A stretch of 64,000 nucleotides of DNA from positions 1-64,000 of the forward strand of contig NW_025947397.1 of assembly GCF_000764305.2 (NCBI RefSeq). Direction: 5' to 3'. The translations under genes and the position numbers were made by a program. A model generated the notes under the pieces. The model was not told the origin of the DNA. It was given only the letters and a program-made list of their open reading frames with translations, and made no database searches. Origin of the DNA: Hyalella azteca. Its lineage: Eukaryota > Arthropoda > Malacostraca > Amphipoda > Hyalellidae. Each line of letters begins with the position of its first letter. The stretch's first letter is position 1. Positions 1 to 11,283 of the stretch are shown piece by piece.

Positions 1-51
1 AGCCAGATGCGGACGTACGGTACGTCGGGACAAGCCAGATGCGGACGTACG
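1..51. repeat. 19-bp direct repeat at window edge
   Basis: A 19-bp word starting agccagatgcgg occurs at 1-19 and again at 33-51 with 13 bp between. The window cuts it off, so it may be the end of a longer tandem array. Positions 52-298 hold nothing recognisable. Confidence 0.6.
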
Positions 52-300
52 CCGGGCGTGTGCGCCAATAACGTTATTTTAGCTCTTTGTACGCCAGTAG
101 AAGGGGTTTGGGCTTGGAGCCTCGTTTACGCCGGATTAATCCGCGGAAACCGGCACCATCCTGGGTATGGTACAAGACAAGCCTCACTGACAATATATAT
201 AAAAATGAATAATATTGACTGCAAGCACATGCATTTTGGTCTCATTCAGGTGTTGCCTGATTCTGCACATAAACAAATACTGCCTGATTTGCAGAAAGAA

Positions 301-456
301 ACATTGGTATTATTGCAGATTAACTACATCCAAAAAAAAGGGTGTTTTTTTTAAAATGGATTTCAGATTCGTAATCTACACCCCAAAAAACATATAATTA
401 AAAAAAAAACACCCTTTTTTTTGGATGTAGTTAATCTGCAATAATACCGAAACATT
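301..456. repeat. Long inverted repeat (fold-back, MITE-like)
   Basis: Positions 301-352 and 401-456 are reverse complements over about 50 bp apart from one or two differences, with a loop of about 50 bp. The inner end of each arm is a run of A or T next to gggtgt/acaccc. No transposase is present, so a small fold-back transposon is the simplest reading. I did not find a clear target duplication. Confidence 0.7.
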
Positions 457-1780
457 TCCTGTCATTACAACTACCTAAATTATGAATGAGCACTTAAAAA
501 AGGGCTAGCTAGTAGCTGCTGAAGTTACAGGGAATGTCAATTAATATACCATAAATGATAAAAAATATAGAACCTTACCTCAGTTTCCATAGCTGAAAAT
601 AGAGTGTTACTGTGTTGGCTGTATGCGAGATGAGAGTGAGACAGGCACAGGTATAGCCCTACTATGTTTTTATTATTGAGTTTGCCTTAGTCGGCGGCGC
701 GGGCTTTCTTTATAAATGACACGCAAAAAAGCATCAACTTGAGAACAAATTAGCGAGAAAGATATATCATCACTCCTTTCGACGAACAAGGTTACATCCA
801 AATGATCCCATCACCTACTAATGACTATCGAGGAGACAGCAATTACAGCATCAGCACGATCGCCGTTCGGCAGAACGGAGAACGCCGTTTCCATAAACGG
901 AATGGAATCTCTTATGAAGAAATTTGGCTGTAACCGCGTTTTCCGCGGTTACTGAATCTCAAAATTTAATTTTGCTTCAAATTTCTTATATTTTTAAATG
1001 CATTGAGAGGGGAAAATTCGAATCATCTCTGTTATTAAAATAGTTTATATATTTCTAATGCTGTCTTTTTTCAAAAGTTTCAGATTGTTAAACCAAATAT
1101 TTCAAGTGTTAAACATTCAGACGTGATCCGGAAAACACAGCATTGTGTGATTTCAAACCGATCTCGAAAGGATCATTTAACCCTATTAAAGGATGAAGAT
1201 TTTATTTATCTCAAATGGAAAGAAAATTTAGTGAATTAATATGTACAAATCATCCCCCTCATATCTCGGAATGCCAAAAACTTAAGTTTGTCTTGATAGA
1301 ACATTTTAGGAAAATAAAACGTCATACACATACGCAGTTTTGCCAGAAAAAAATACATGGAAACAGGCGTATTCTGTAAATACGCCCACAGGTCGTATTT
1401 CTGCTTTCTACTTAATCTTAGAGACAGTCCTGAAAAGTATTCGAGAGGTCCAATAATATTAGTTTTATAAATTATTTTGCTTATGAAAACCAAGTAAGTC
1501 TCAAAAGTAAATCGAGGCTTAATAAAGGATTTAAGGTGAAATAAAATATGGAGAAAACTGGATTTTTAAAAATAAATTTCAACAACTTCTGTTAAGAATT
1601 CGGTTAGCTGCTAGTAAATGATAGTTTTATCACAGTGGCGTTCTTAAACTCGACATACTCACCGAAATTTTAGGATTCTATGCTCAAAACCCAACAAAGA
1701 AAACGGAAGATGTAAGATTTATCTATGACTTTTAATCTTCCATGACTGCACAGGACTAAATAATTCTTGGTTATAGAACA
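457..1780. other. No gene recognised; AT-rich sequence
   Basis: Open frames here are short and show no family resemblance. On the minus strand an ATTAAA hexamer lies at 1731-1736, about 105 nt past the stop codon of the peptidase gene. It could be that gene's polyadenylation signal, but this is tentative because no AATAAA is nearer. Confidence 0.4.
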
Positions 1781-1826
1781 TGACAGGCCACATCAGGCCT
1801 ACACTTCAGCGCCGAGATCACTATGT
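1781..1826 (+). mobile_element. 3'-end fragment of a CR1-like LINE
   Basis: The stretch beginning acaggccacatcaggcct and ending at gccgagatcactatg matches the 3' untranslated end of the LINE copies near 49.5, 60.3 and 7.9 kb. Only the terminal ~45 bp is present. It lies directly downstream of the peptidase stop codon, on the opposite strand, so it probably sits within that gene's 3' UTR. Confidence 0.6.
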
Positions 1827-1839
1827 TTATGAAGTCTGT

Positions 1840-2041
1840 TCACCAAAGCTGAAGCGTGAGGGACATAGCGGAGCTGTAGATAATGCTGGTGACGGCAGCG
1901 AGGTGCTCGTCAAGCGTACGCCACAGAGCCGCGATGTCGTCGTCGGGGCCGGCGTCGGCGATGGCGTGAAGCGCATCCGTGAGACCCGTGATCGCGGTGC
2001 CCGAGTAGGCGTCAGACGCGCTAGGGGCCAGCACCACGTGA
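1840..2041 (-). CDS. GCPII-like exon 17 (terminal, with stop)
   Basis: Starts after acceptor CTCGGCAG and runs 67 codons to TGA at 1842-1840. It encodes HVVLAPSASDAYSGTAITGL and then DIAALWRTLDEHLAAVTSII, matching RHVIYAPSSHNKYAG...AWGEVKRQIYVAAFTV of GCPII. At the human glutamate-recognition NKY position this protein has DAY. The GC content is clearly above the flanks, as in the other exons. Confidence 0.93.
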
Positions 2042-2455
2042 CTGCCGAGTCATTGGGAATTTGTTCACTAACCAATCAGAAAAATTACATTTGTTGAGTT
2101 ACAGGTTGATGCAACAAATTCAACAGCCTGCAGAAGAAAATAATAGCCCATCAGCCTCAGTTTCAATTACAGTTGTTTGTAGGACTACTGGTAAAATATG
2201 ATCTTCGTTCCTTTGCATGAATCAAGACAAAGAGATTTTCATCGTCATAACCATACATAACCCCACAGCTTGCTACCTCGTACAATCAGCGCCGGAGAAT
2301 AAATAACACAAAACGAAATGAAAGTATGTAGGTAGCGAAGGCTGGATGTTCAGAAAATCATGCTGTGTTTTAAATCTCAGCATGTACCTTGAGATGATCT
2401 TCTAAGATATGATTGATTGATATATAAGAATATTACTGATTGGTGAATCTCTCAC

Positions 2456-2548
2456 TTGAAGTCAGCCCGGCCCGGCAGGCCTTGAGGGTCCAGGAATGAT
2501 CTCTCCACCAGCATTTGCTGGTCATTGACGCGTCGCACGGCAAGATCG
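2456..2548 (-). CDS. GCPII-like exon 16
   Basis: 93 nt, acceptor TTTTGCAG, donor GTGAGA. Encodes LAVRRVNDQQMLVERSFLDP then QGLPGRADF, matching [27 protein letters not shown] of GCPII. Confidence 0.92.
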
Positions 2549-2679
2549 CTGCAAAATAAAATTATCTAGATTTGTATAATTTGATTACTGAGATTATTTT
2601 CCCGTATTTTGGGTGTTGGCGAAATTATGTAAAATACTTCATTTCTGAAGTTTTATACTCGACAATTTTGAGAACTCAC

Positions 2680-2761
2680 TCATCAAGGTCGACGAAGAGG
2701 AGCTCTTGAGTGAATTGGTCGACGCGAGCAGAAAACGACCGACCAGCGTCTAGGAAATGAT
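2680..2761 (-). CDS. GCPII-like exon 15
   Basis: 82 nt, acceptor TCTCGCAG, donor GTGAGT. Encodes HFLDAGRSFSARVDQFTQEL and LFVDLD, aligning with the FTEIASKFSERLQDFDK helix of GCPII. Split codons at both ends fit the neighbours. Confidence 0.85.
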
Positions 2762-3012
2762 CTGCGAGACGGAAGAATAAATATTTAGCACCGTTAATTA
2801 CGAATGTACAAGCAAGGAGATTAACAGACTTTAAAAATTCTAAGACGTGACTGCATCTTCATAAAATATGGTGAAGTCACAGGTGATGAGGCTAAATTGT
2901 CATCGGTCATTAATTAAGATAATATTGAGGTGAGAATTGAGGTGATGCGGGAGAGTTCTTAGTAATCGACCGTGATGCAAAGTCAATTAATTAATTCCGA
3001 TTATTGTATCCA

Positions 3013-3250
3013 AGGTTAGTTACCAAAGGTTGTGTTGTTGTCGGTCATCAGCAGACCGAATATTCTCTACACTATAGGCTAGTTACCAAAGGTTCTGTTG
3101 TTGTCGGTCATCTGCATGTTGACCCAATATTCTCTACAGTCTACACTATAGGTTAGTTACCAAAGGTTCTGTTGTTGTCGATCATCAGCAGACCGAATAT
3201 TCTCTACACTATAGGCTAGTTACCAAAGGTTCTGTTGTTGTCGGTCATCA
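3013..3250. repeat. 64-73-bp tandem repeat copying exon 14's 3' end and donor
   Basis: The word tagttaccaaaggttctgtt plus gttgtcggtcatc begins near 3013, 3077, 3150 and 3214. On the minus strand each copy reads exon end ...AACAGAACCTTTG followed by donor GTAACTA. The copy at 3214 is the working one; the other three are downstream decoys in intron 14. Confidence 0.9.
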
Positions 3251-3329
3251 GTTGCCCGAAGTCCTGCAAGATTTGCTGCTGGACGTCACTGATGAAGAGC
3301 GCATACTCCTGCAGTGACAGCGGCAACAG
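3224..3329 (-). CDS. GCPII-like exon 14, donor copied downstream
   Basis: 106 nt, acceptor ACGCGCAG, donor G|GTAACT. It encodes LLPLSLQEYALFISDVQQQI and later QLMTDNNRTF, aligning with [20 protein letters not shown] of GCPII. The last ~25 nt and the donor are repeated three more times in the following intron. Confidence 0.92.
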
Positions 3330-3364
3330 CTGCGCGTATCAGAACTTTTCTTCAGGCCACCACG

Positions 3365-3522
3365 CGCACACAGTGAACAGTGACATAACGTGCATACAGT
3401 GAACAGTGACATAACGTGCATACAGTGAACAGTGACATAACGTGCACACAGTGAACAGTGACACAACGTGCACACAGTGAACAGTGACATAACGTGCACA
3501 CAGTGAACAGTGACATCGTGCA
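3365..3522. repeat. 26-bp minisatellite upstream of exon 14
   Basis: Six copies of a 26-bp unit containing cagtgaacagtgacataacg start at 3371, 3397, 3423, 3449, 3475 and 3501. On the minus strand the array ends about 36 bp before the exon 14 acceptor, occupying the branch-point region. Open frames across it are repeat artefacts. Confidence 0.92.
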
Positions 3523-4699
3523 AACGGTAGTGAATAAATTAGGAACTCTAGCCGATTGCTGGGATGGAACGTGTTGTGAAATTTCATTTTTTTTTTCAGT
3601 TGAAGTTTATAAGAACTTTATTTATTAATGAATACTTTTCACGTTATGCTAAATTATTTAGCTCAATTAATACATAACAAAAGCAGCAGGTTAGCCGGGC
3701 ATTTCTCGGGAAGAATCATTGCAATTTGAGATTCCCGTTATTGTGAAACTCGTCTCCCAAAATTCGTTAACTAAATTTGTAAATACAGTACTGTAGTTAA
3801 AAAAGTCTGTTCCAGTACATAATACTCAGTTTTTTTTTAAAGGAAAGCAAAATTTTCTTCTTATTTTGGATAAATGTACATTTCAATACATCATGACTCC
3901 GCATTTAAAAATATAACGTCATCGCCAGGAAAAATTCCCATGCAATAACTACTGTAAATGCGCATGCAAAACGCCTCTTTATTTCGAGGGCATTAAATCA
4001 AAGTAACAAATATAAAATATATTTTTGGAAGTTTATTAGAGGCTTGACACTGACGAGTTTCGAGCGAGTTTCCACAGTGTCTTTGGTGACGGGATGTTAA
4101 CTGTTAGAACTGAAATTTAGTTGTTGTTGGTTGAATTATTCGGCAGTTCAGAACAGGTAGCAGGGAGGACGAATTATGATGAAATTGAAATGTAATTTTT
4201 ACTTCGGTAAATTTAAATTTTGTTTAAAGAGAAAAAATCAAGCCTGCTTCGAGTTTCAAACTACATGAGAGCTAAATTTGAGTTTTGTACTAACGTTGGT
4301 TGAAACAGAGCATTCTTCTAACAACGTAAATTTTTTTTTAAATTATTATCTGAATACTGGATGACGGGAAGATGCATGAATATGCATGAAGGATTCGCAA
4401 TGACAGGATTATGGATAACACCACTTTGAAATGGCATGAAATACGTGGTCGGAGCAACGTCAAGGTATTATATGAAAGCTTTTTTGTTGTTGGTTTGCGG
4501 CACTTCAATTCAATTTGAGCCTGACACTTCATATATTGAATATTCGAGTGTACTTTCACAATACATAGTCTGGATGTTACCTGTTACATGTCGAATTTTT
4601 AACGATACTTGCTGATTCGCAGGAAACCTCCCCATGGCAAACCGACTGCGGGCCAGTTTGTTTAGCAAATACAGTAACATGATCGATATATTTTCTGCG

Positions 4700-4890
4700 G
4701 GTAATGTTATTTATATATCCTGGTAATGTTATTTATATAACCTGGTAATGTTATTTATATATCCTCGTAATGTTATTTATATATCCTCGTAACGTTATTT
4801 ATATATCCTCGTAATGTTATTTATATATCCTCGTAATGTTATTTATATATCCTCGTAATGTTATTTATATATCCTCGCAATGTTATTTGT
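4700..4890. repeat. 22-bp AT-rich minisatellite, ~8.5 copies
   Basis: The unit gtaatgttatttatatatcctc is repeated about eight and a half times in intron 13, with T/C and C/G variation at two positions. No coding frame. The rest of intron 13 between 3,530 and 5,410 shows nothing else I recognise. Confidence 0.92.
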
Positions 4891-5412
4891 ATGAATTTAT
4901 TTCTTATGTATAAATGGCTTTGGCTCCTTAGATATCATTTTTGCTGCACATATATGATTTCGTAACAAACTTGATAATTTATAGATGCCTCCTCGTGAAA
5001 TAAGATTTAGGTGTTAAAAGTGCAAATAGCATAATAATATTTTTGCCCAGTATAACTGTGCTTCTCAAAACCGATAATGTAATTGTGCTTCTAAGATCAA
5101 TAGGTTTTAAATTGTTCAAAAATTAGTTTTGGGCTCAATTATGGTTCAACCTACATTGCCAATATGGTCTTGTCTGACCGACAATATGAAAACGCTGTCA
5201 AAGGATGAAAATACGCATATGCTTACGATGAACTGCTCATGGCATAATACGCTTGTTTTCCTGGATAGGACAATAAATCGAAGGTTTATATATCTCAGGG
5301 GGAGAAAAAACCTACAAAGAGCACAGTGACAATGGCTATAGATCTCAGACTATAAGATATATATTTGTGTGACAGAGATTTCAGGGTCTAGCGAAGTCAT
5401 TACAAAACAGAC

Positions 5413-5556
5413 CTGCGGGTCAGACAGAGAGACGGCAACCAGCCCCCAGACCCTGGCGAGGGCGGCCTGGAACAAGAAGCCCTGGTCGTAGAGTTCGTCT
5501 ACGACAGCGAAGGTCTCGTAGAGGGAGTGGTAGAGTGGGTACCAGCCTGGCACGCT
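5413..5556 (-). CDS. GCPII-like exon 13 (last zinc-ligand His)
   Basis: Forty-eight codons, phase 0 at both ends, acceptor CTCATAG and donor CAG|GTCTGT. It encodes SVPGWYPLYHSLYETFAVVD, where the His in YPLYHS is the last zinc ligand, then ARVWGLVAVSLSDPQ, the start of the C-terminal helical domain. Alignment with YPLYHSVYETYELVEKFYD of GCPII is ungapped. Confidence 0.95.
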
Positions 5557-5765
5557 CTATGAGGAGAAGGTACAAGAACGGCTGCAATAAGATGCCCCAA
5601 AATACAAGAACGGCTGCATTAAGATGCCCCAAAATACAAGAACGGCTGCAATAAGATGCCCCAAAATACAAGAACGGCTGCAATAAGATGCCCCAAAATA
5701 CAAGAACGGTTGCAATAAGATGCCCCAAAATACAAGAACGGTTGCAATAAGATGCCCCAGAGAAT
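5557..5765. repeat. 32-bp minisatellite, ~6 copies, abutting exon 13 acceptor
   Basis: The 32-bp unit gctgcaataagatgccccaa plus aatacaagaacg is repeated about six times from about 5572 to 5760 with few differences. On the minus strand each unit holds CTTATTGCAG, a good acceptor look-alike. The last unit ends within about 20 bp of the real acceptor CTCCTCATAG of exon 13. Confidence 0.9.
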
Positions 5766-6433
5766 AAAAAGTAAAATAACTCAATAGCTCTCGCAGAGAT
5801 CCGAGTATAATTATATGTGAAATAAATTTTATTATAGACATTGACAATTTATATTTAAAATCCAAATAGTGTTTAGTTTACAGTATTATATTTCGTATCC
5901 GTATCAAGATTTGGATTTTCACGACAGAAATCTTGATTACATAAAATAGGAAGAAAATTAGTTCGGTCCTAAGTGTGGAATTGCATCCTAAATACATGTT
6001 TGCTACCCATAGAAGGATTATATCCGATCTATTTAAGGCAAGCAATTTGCGCTTTATGGAAGTGCAAGTGATTCGCAATTAAATATGAAAAAGAAATCAA
6101 ATAAATTTCAATGGAATACACGATAACAAAGGCCAGCTATCTCAAATAGCACATTAAATATATAAATAAGATTTGTTTTCATTCAGATGAAATATTATCT
6201 ATGTACAATATAATAGGATGACAGCACGCAGAATAAAAGAACGTCTTAATTTCCAAATATTTTTGATGTTGTTAAACAACAATATCGATTATTGAACAGT
6301 ATTTTTAATTTGGCACAAACTAACTTTTTTTGAACTCCGACAGTAAACGTTAAGAACGAGTTTGCTGGATTCTTAAATGAGTAAACTATTTTATAATTAT
6401 TATGTTAAACTGTATACACGAATTAATGTTCAC

Positions 6434-6524
6434 CTCGTCATGATTGTAACAGATATCGAGGCTCGGAATGCCGAGGTTGTACAGGAAACCTTTGTAGTCA
6501 CTACCGGACCCCAGCAATTCAACC
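6434..6524 (-). CDS. GCPII-like exon 12
   Basis: 91 nt, acceptor TTTTTTACAG, donor GTGAAC. It encodes VELLGSGSDYKGFLYNLGIP then SLDICYNHDE. The LGSGSDY...F...LGI motif is diagnostic of the family. Phase fits exons 11 and 13. Confidence 0.93.
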
Positions 6525-7842
6525 CTGTAAAAAAGAGGCATAACAAAACACGGGACAAATACTGCATTTCGTAGCAGCGATGGCACAAAATTGGTCATAT
6601 TTTCGAAAATTCTTAACACGCATTGGAGCATCCCTCGCGAGAAAGGCCATATTTCCAAAAAAGTGCTGGGCCCTGTTATTATGAATTAGACCTGAACCAG
6701 TAGCTGGAGTGTAATAGGTATTTCTAGTGCAGGGGTTCTAGTGCAATGTATCAAAAATACTAAAAGCTGGAATGAAGTTGGCTATTGTCGTATTCAGCTG
6801 TGGTTACGTTCAGATATAAACAAATCTTAATATTACAATTAAATCTAGTTCTAAATTTCTAAATATTTTTATTATTTTATACAAAATTTTAAATATTAAA
6901 CTGGACCGCTACAGAGTCACCAACAAGACGGATAGTAAAAAATTATCATATGCTGGATACGATCAATTTTACGAAGCTCTGACTCTTCCTGCAATGCTTG
7001 ATAAGACTGAACCTAATTCATTAATTACATGAGACAAGAATGTTGATTCGACCGTGGTCTTTTATTAAAAACGTTTCAATATTTACAAAAGCCTATAAAT
7101 AGTTGACTCGCTTTTGAGCTTAAATTAGTAGAGGTAGGTCGAGGAGTGGTATTCATGAGGATGGTAATGCACCGATGAATTACAACATTCAAGGTAGGAT
7201 ATTTTAATAAGCGACTAACTGGAGGATAATTTTACTAAATGAAATGAAAATTAATAATTGAAATGTCCAGATTAGGGAAAAAATCTTCGGAATTCACACG
7301 TAAAATTTAAGTTACTATGTAGGAAGTTATATCTGAAAATACAATTTCTCATAAAATTCGTTGGCGACCACGATTAACCAAAATAACATGGTAAAAATAG
7401 TTGTAATCTGTTCAAAAAACTTGACGCGACAGAAAACAATACTAAGTTAAAAATTTATTTTGTCAGAAATGAAAATATATGTAATTTTATGTAATATTCA
7501 GAAAGCCTCAGTTTCCATTAAGACATGTTTACACAAACCAATTACCGGTATAAAATTAAATTAAGGTTAAATTAGATGTTTGCACAAACCAATTTACACA
7601 AACCAATTTCTATGACGTTGTCTGGAACGTTAAGGATAGCAGTGCATGTTCGTTATTGTTAATATTCATACGAAATAAGTTAATTATTTTATACTATTAG
7701 ATATTATTTTATATTAATGGATAGAAAATGAAATATTTTTGCATCAATAAATGCAATAGATAAGAACGAAAACTGATAATAAAATATAATGCTATTGTCA
7801 TTATGCATTATATTTAACATGTGAAGTCCTAAATAAATTATT

Positions 7843-8989
7843 AGTATAGTATAGTATAGTATCTTCGGCATTAAAGAATAGGCCTGGATAGGCCTGTCGC
7901 CGATTCTTGTACTTTTCTTGACTAGACTGGCCTTACGGACGGTAGATTTAAAATCGCTTCTACATATCAGTTGTTCCGTAGGGTACGAGGCATTTTAAGA
8001 CTGAACATATGCTCATGCATGGCCTTGTCTAGTCTGTTCTTGAACGCGTTCATACTCGGAGCGTCAACAATATCTTCAGGGAGGCTGTTCCACATGTCAG
8101 TGACTCGAAGCGAGAAGAAATGTTGTCGCGTGGATAAGTTGCACCGCAGTTTTTTTAGTTTATAGCTGTGGCCCCTGGTGTTGGTTCTTGTTTCAAATTC
8201 TAGTAATTCTTCTGGGACCTTGTACAAACCATGAGTATACTTGTATACTTCAATGAGGTCACCACGCAGGCGACGATAACGGAGACTGGGAAGCTTCATA
8301 ATCTTCAATCTTTCTTCATAAGACTTGCCCTTTAATCCTGGTATTATCCTTGTTGCACGTCTTTGAACACTCTCAACTAAATTTTTGTCCTTTTCAAGTC
8401 TCGGTGACCACACAACGTTTCCAAACTCTAGGTTTGGGCGCACGACAGAGGTGAACAACAGCTTCATCATTTCTATATCTAGGTACTCGTAGGAGCGTCT
8501 GATCAGCCCAAGCAGTTTATTGGATGTATTAACTTGCGTTTCAATATGCCTATAAAATTTTAGCTCCCTGTCGACACAAACTCCAAGATCTTTTTCCACG
8601 CAAGACTTCTCAATCATAACCCTCTCGTTGCAACCGTGTCTTCTCATGATGTAAGCTTGCTGTTCATTGTTCTTGCCGAGGTGAGGTACTTTACACTTGT
8701 CAGCATTGAAACGCAGCTGCCACGCATCAGCCCAGTCAACTAAACTATCAAGATCATTTTGCAGTTGCATTTTATTTGACGCATCCTTAACTGTATTATA
8801 AACTTTTGTGTCATCGGCATACATGGAGCACACGCTTGACACTACTTCTGGTAGATCGTTTATAAAAGAGACGAACAAAACAGGTCCAAGAACGCTTCCT
8901 TGCGGTACGCCACTTCGCACAGTTACCCAGTCTGATACGGTTCCATTAATGCTGACACGTTGTCTTCTGCCTACTAGGAAATTCATTCA
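7843..8989 (-). mobile_element. 5'-truncated CR1-like LINE (copy in intron 11)
   Basis: A minus-strand open frame of 339 codons (8986-7967) encodes the C-terminal half of a non-LTR reverse transcriptase. SGVPQGSVLGPVLF, the catalytic MYADDTKVY and FNADKCKV.HLGKNN appear in the usual order. The CR1/Jockey-type tail follows, with RRLRGDLIEVYKY and STRQHFFSLRVTDMWNSLP. The RT N-terminus, endonuclease and ORF1 are missing, as expected of 5' truncation. The 3' end has the gaatcggcgacaggcc motif shared by the other copies and finishes in an ATACT pentamer tail at about 7845-7862. The frame is open to its end, so this copy is fairly young. Confidence 0.9.
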
Positions 8990-9115
8990 TTATTATTCAT
9001 ATATGTTTATTTAATCTGTGCATTAAATAAATACGCATGCATGAGATACACAATATGCAGCACATGGCATTAAAAACGTTAGCCATACCCCATAAGGCTA
9101 GATACATGCACCTAC

Positions 9116-9216
9116 TGCGGACGTGTAGAGTAGACTGGGTCGGGCTTGCGCGCCAGCCACGTGTCGTACACGGTCGTCCGTCCGGCAGCCGCCTCGGTAG
9201 CGTCAGGATTGGCCAC
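9116..9216 (-). CDS. GCPII-like exon 11
   Basis: 101 nt, acceptor TTATGCAG, donor GTAGGT. Encodes VANPDATEAAAGRTTVYDTW and LARKPDPVYSTRP, matching the KSPDEG...SLYESWTKKSPSPEF segment of GCPII. The split CA|G codon joins exon 12 in frame. Confidence 0.88.
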
Positions 9217-9239
9217 CTGCATAAGCCCTTGGTAAGGTG

Positions 9240-9280
9240 GTTGAACTAATATTTTATCATATTATTAATATTAGTTCAAC
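9240..9280. repeat. Perfect 14-bp hairpin in intron 10
   Basis: gttgaactaatatt (9240-9253) is perfectly inverted at 9267-9280 with a 13-bp AT-rich loop, starting 24 bp upstream of the exon 11 acceptor. It could tether the polypyrimidine region or be an old MITE end. Confidence 0.6.
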
Positions 9281-9793
9281 TATGCATAAGCTTACCGGTT
9301 TTGAAACAGCGTTTGTATGCTCTGCTGTTGTAATATGACGCCGAATTTTTGATTGATACAACCGCAATTGAAAGAGTGCACAGTTCTATAAGGCTTGTAT
9401 TACATAAACTAAGTACGAGTATTTTTAAACTAAATTACAAAGGAATAATTAGGTTTGCATGTTCAAAAATTTTTAGTCTGAAATTTACTGCATGGCAGAG
9501 ACTCAGTGATAATATGAAATATTTTGCCTACAAAGTCAGCGGTTGATATTTAATGGAATTTTGTGAGCTAAATTACAAAAAATGTATGAAGATTTAATAT
9601 GCGTTTCCAATGTTGCCATTGCCAGGCTATAATCCCTCGTTAGACATATTTAGTGTTCACATGCCAATAACTAGAGCTAGATAAACTCCATTACTTGAAC
9701 ATTATTTTCATTTTCAATTCTAAGAGTGGTTATGAGGGTACTAATGATGATAATGATAATGAACGACAATTCGTAATGATGTTGGAGTCTCAC

Positions 9794-9861
9794 AAGCTTG
9801 GCGGCTTCCCACACGACCTCGTACAGCAGCGGCGCAGCGCTCGCCTTCAGGGAGTAGTTGC
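9794..9861 (-). CDS. GCPII-like exon 10
   Basis: Short 68-nt exon, acceptor CTGACAG, donor GTGAGA. It encodes NYSLKASAAPLLYEVVWEAA, aligning with [20 protein letters not shown] of the human enzyme. Too short to call alone; phase continuity on both sides supports it. Confidence 0.88.
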
Positions 9862-10200
9862 CTGTCAGACACTTTAATTATTTGGGAATAGTAATTTCGT
9901 TTGCCAATTAATAATGAATCGTAATTTCGACCGCCGATAATAAACTGACAACAATCCTGATTTTTCACATCAGCGAAAAGAACAGACTACAAATATGCAT
10001 ATTTGATGTTTTTATTGCAACATGTATTAAGAAAAAAACTAAAAAAGTTGTCTTTGACATTGGTTCACAATAAAACAAAGAAGATTGCTGAAATTAAAAT
10101 GAAAACAAACCATTAGCTGTTCATTCAACAACAAATAACATTAAAATAATAAAAATTTTATTACGTAGATAACAAAACGTATTACATTGCAGGACCCCAC

Positions 10201-10347
10201 CAAGCAAAGCCAGGTCCATGTTGAGGTAGGCAACGGCTCTGCTGTGGAGCTGCGTCCTGAACTGCTCCGTATACTCGACGGAGCCTACGAGCCCGTACTC
10301 CTCCGCCGCCCACGAGCAGAACACGACTGAGCGACGCGGCCGCCAGC
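10201..10347 (-). CDS. GCPII-like exon 9 (catalytic Glu-Glu and Asp ligand)
   Basis: 147 nt, acceptor GCCACAG, donor G|GTGGGG. It encodes GWRPRRSVVFCSWAAEEYGL and later AVAYLNMDLALL. GWRPRR, the EE pair (general base plus zinc ligand) and the LNMD Asp are the hallmarks of the M28B subfamily. Its first split codon joins exon 8 only if the first donor of the 41-bp array, or one shifted by three units, is used. Confidence 0.95.
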
Positions 10348-10544
10348 CTGTGGCATCGAGTGCAGCCAACACGCGTCAGGTTGATACTGTAAACCTTCTA
10401 CGTAAATGACGTCGAAACAACGTTTATTCGACGTTATTTGAACGTCATATGACTGGTGGGAGTTTTCGTGTTGAGAATACAGATCATGCTTACAGAATAA
10501 TCGACGCATGGATTAGAATAGATGCTGTGTGATCAGAATACCTT

Positions 10545-11283
10545 GTAATCTCACCAATCTCGTTGCGCATTCGCGTGAGCACACTTTATTTTCACTGGTC
10601 TCGTTGCGCATGCGCGTGAGCACCCTGTATTTTCATCGGTCTCGCGCATGCGCATGATCATCCATTATTTTCACCGGTCTCGTTGCACATGCGCGTGAGC
10701 ACCCTGTTTTTTATCGGTCTCGTTGCGCATGCGCATGAGCACCCTATATTTTCACCAGTCTCGTTGCGCATGCGCATGAGCACCCCGTATTTTCACCAGT
10801 CTCGTTGCGCATGCGCGCGGACACCCTGTATTCTTACCAGTCTCGTTGCGCATGCGCATGAGCAACCTGTATTCTCCCCGGTCTCGTTGCGCATGCGCAT
10901 CAGCACCCTGTATTCTTACCAGTCTCGTTGCGCATGCGCATCAGCACCCCGTATTTTCACCAGTCTCGTTGCGCATGCGCATCAGCACCCTGTATTCTCG
11001 CCGGTCTCGTTGCGCATGCGCATCAGCACCCTGCATTCTCACCAGTCTCGTTGCGCATGCGCATGAGCACCCTGTATTCTCACCAGTCTCGTTGCGCATG
11101 CGCATGAGCACCCCGTATTTTCACCAGTCTCGTTGCGCATGCGCATCAGCACCCTGTATTCTCGCCGGTCTCGTTGCGCATGCGCATGAGCACCCTGCAT
11201 TCTCACCAGTCTCGTTGCGCATGCGCATGAGCACCCTGTATTCTCACCAGTCTCGTTGCGCATGCGCATGAGCACCCTGCTGA
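10545..11283. repeat. 41-bp minisatellite, ~18 copies, each holding a splice donor
   Basis: About 18 units of roughly 41 bp, each reading on the plus strand tctcgttgcgcatgcgcatg then agcaccctgtattctcacca. On the minus strand the unit is the 3' end of exon 8 plus the start of intron 8. Copies carry donors such as G|GTGAGA, G|GTGAAA and G|GTAAGA, while some read GCGAGA or GGGAGA. Every unit also holds the palindrome tgcgcatgcgca, the NRF-1 type motif, with minor variants. Similar runs of variants recur, pointing to block duplications. Confidence 0.95.

Noticed and set aside
3248..3587. Minus-strand frames with repeated VTVHCVHVMSLF
   Set aside because: A 26-bp minisatellite in intron 14.
5557..5865. 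Minus-strand frames of about 102 codons with repeated FLYFGASYCSRS
   Set aside because: A 32-bp minisatellite read in shifting frames.
10683..11271. Plus-strand frames of 127 and 141 codons and a minus-strand 139-codon frame
   Set aside because: Products of the 41-bp array. Only the exon 8 part of the minus-strand frame is real.
10545..11283. CRISPR array
   Set aside because: Units abut without unique spacers, and the sequence is eukaryotic. The same applies to the 26-, 30- and 32-bp arrays.
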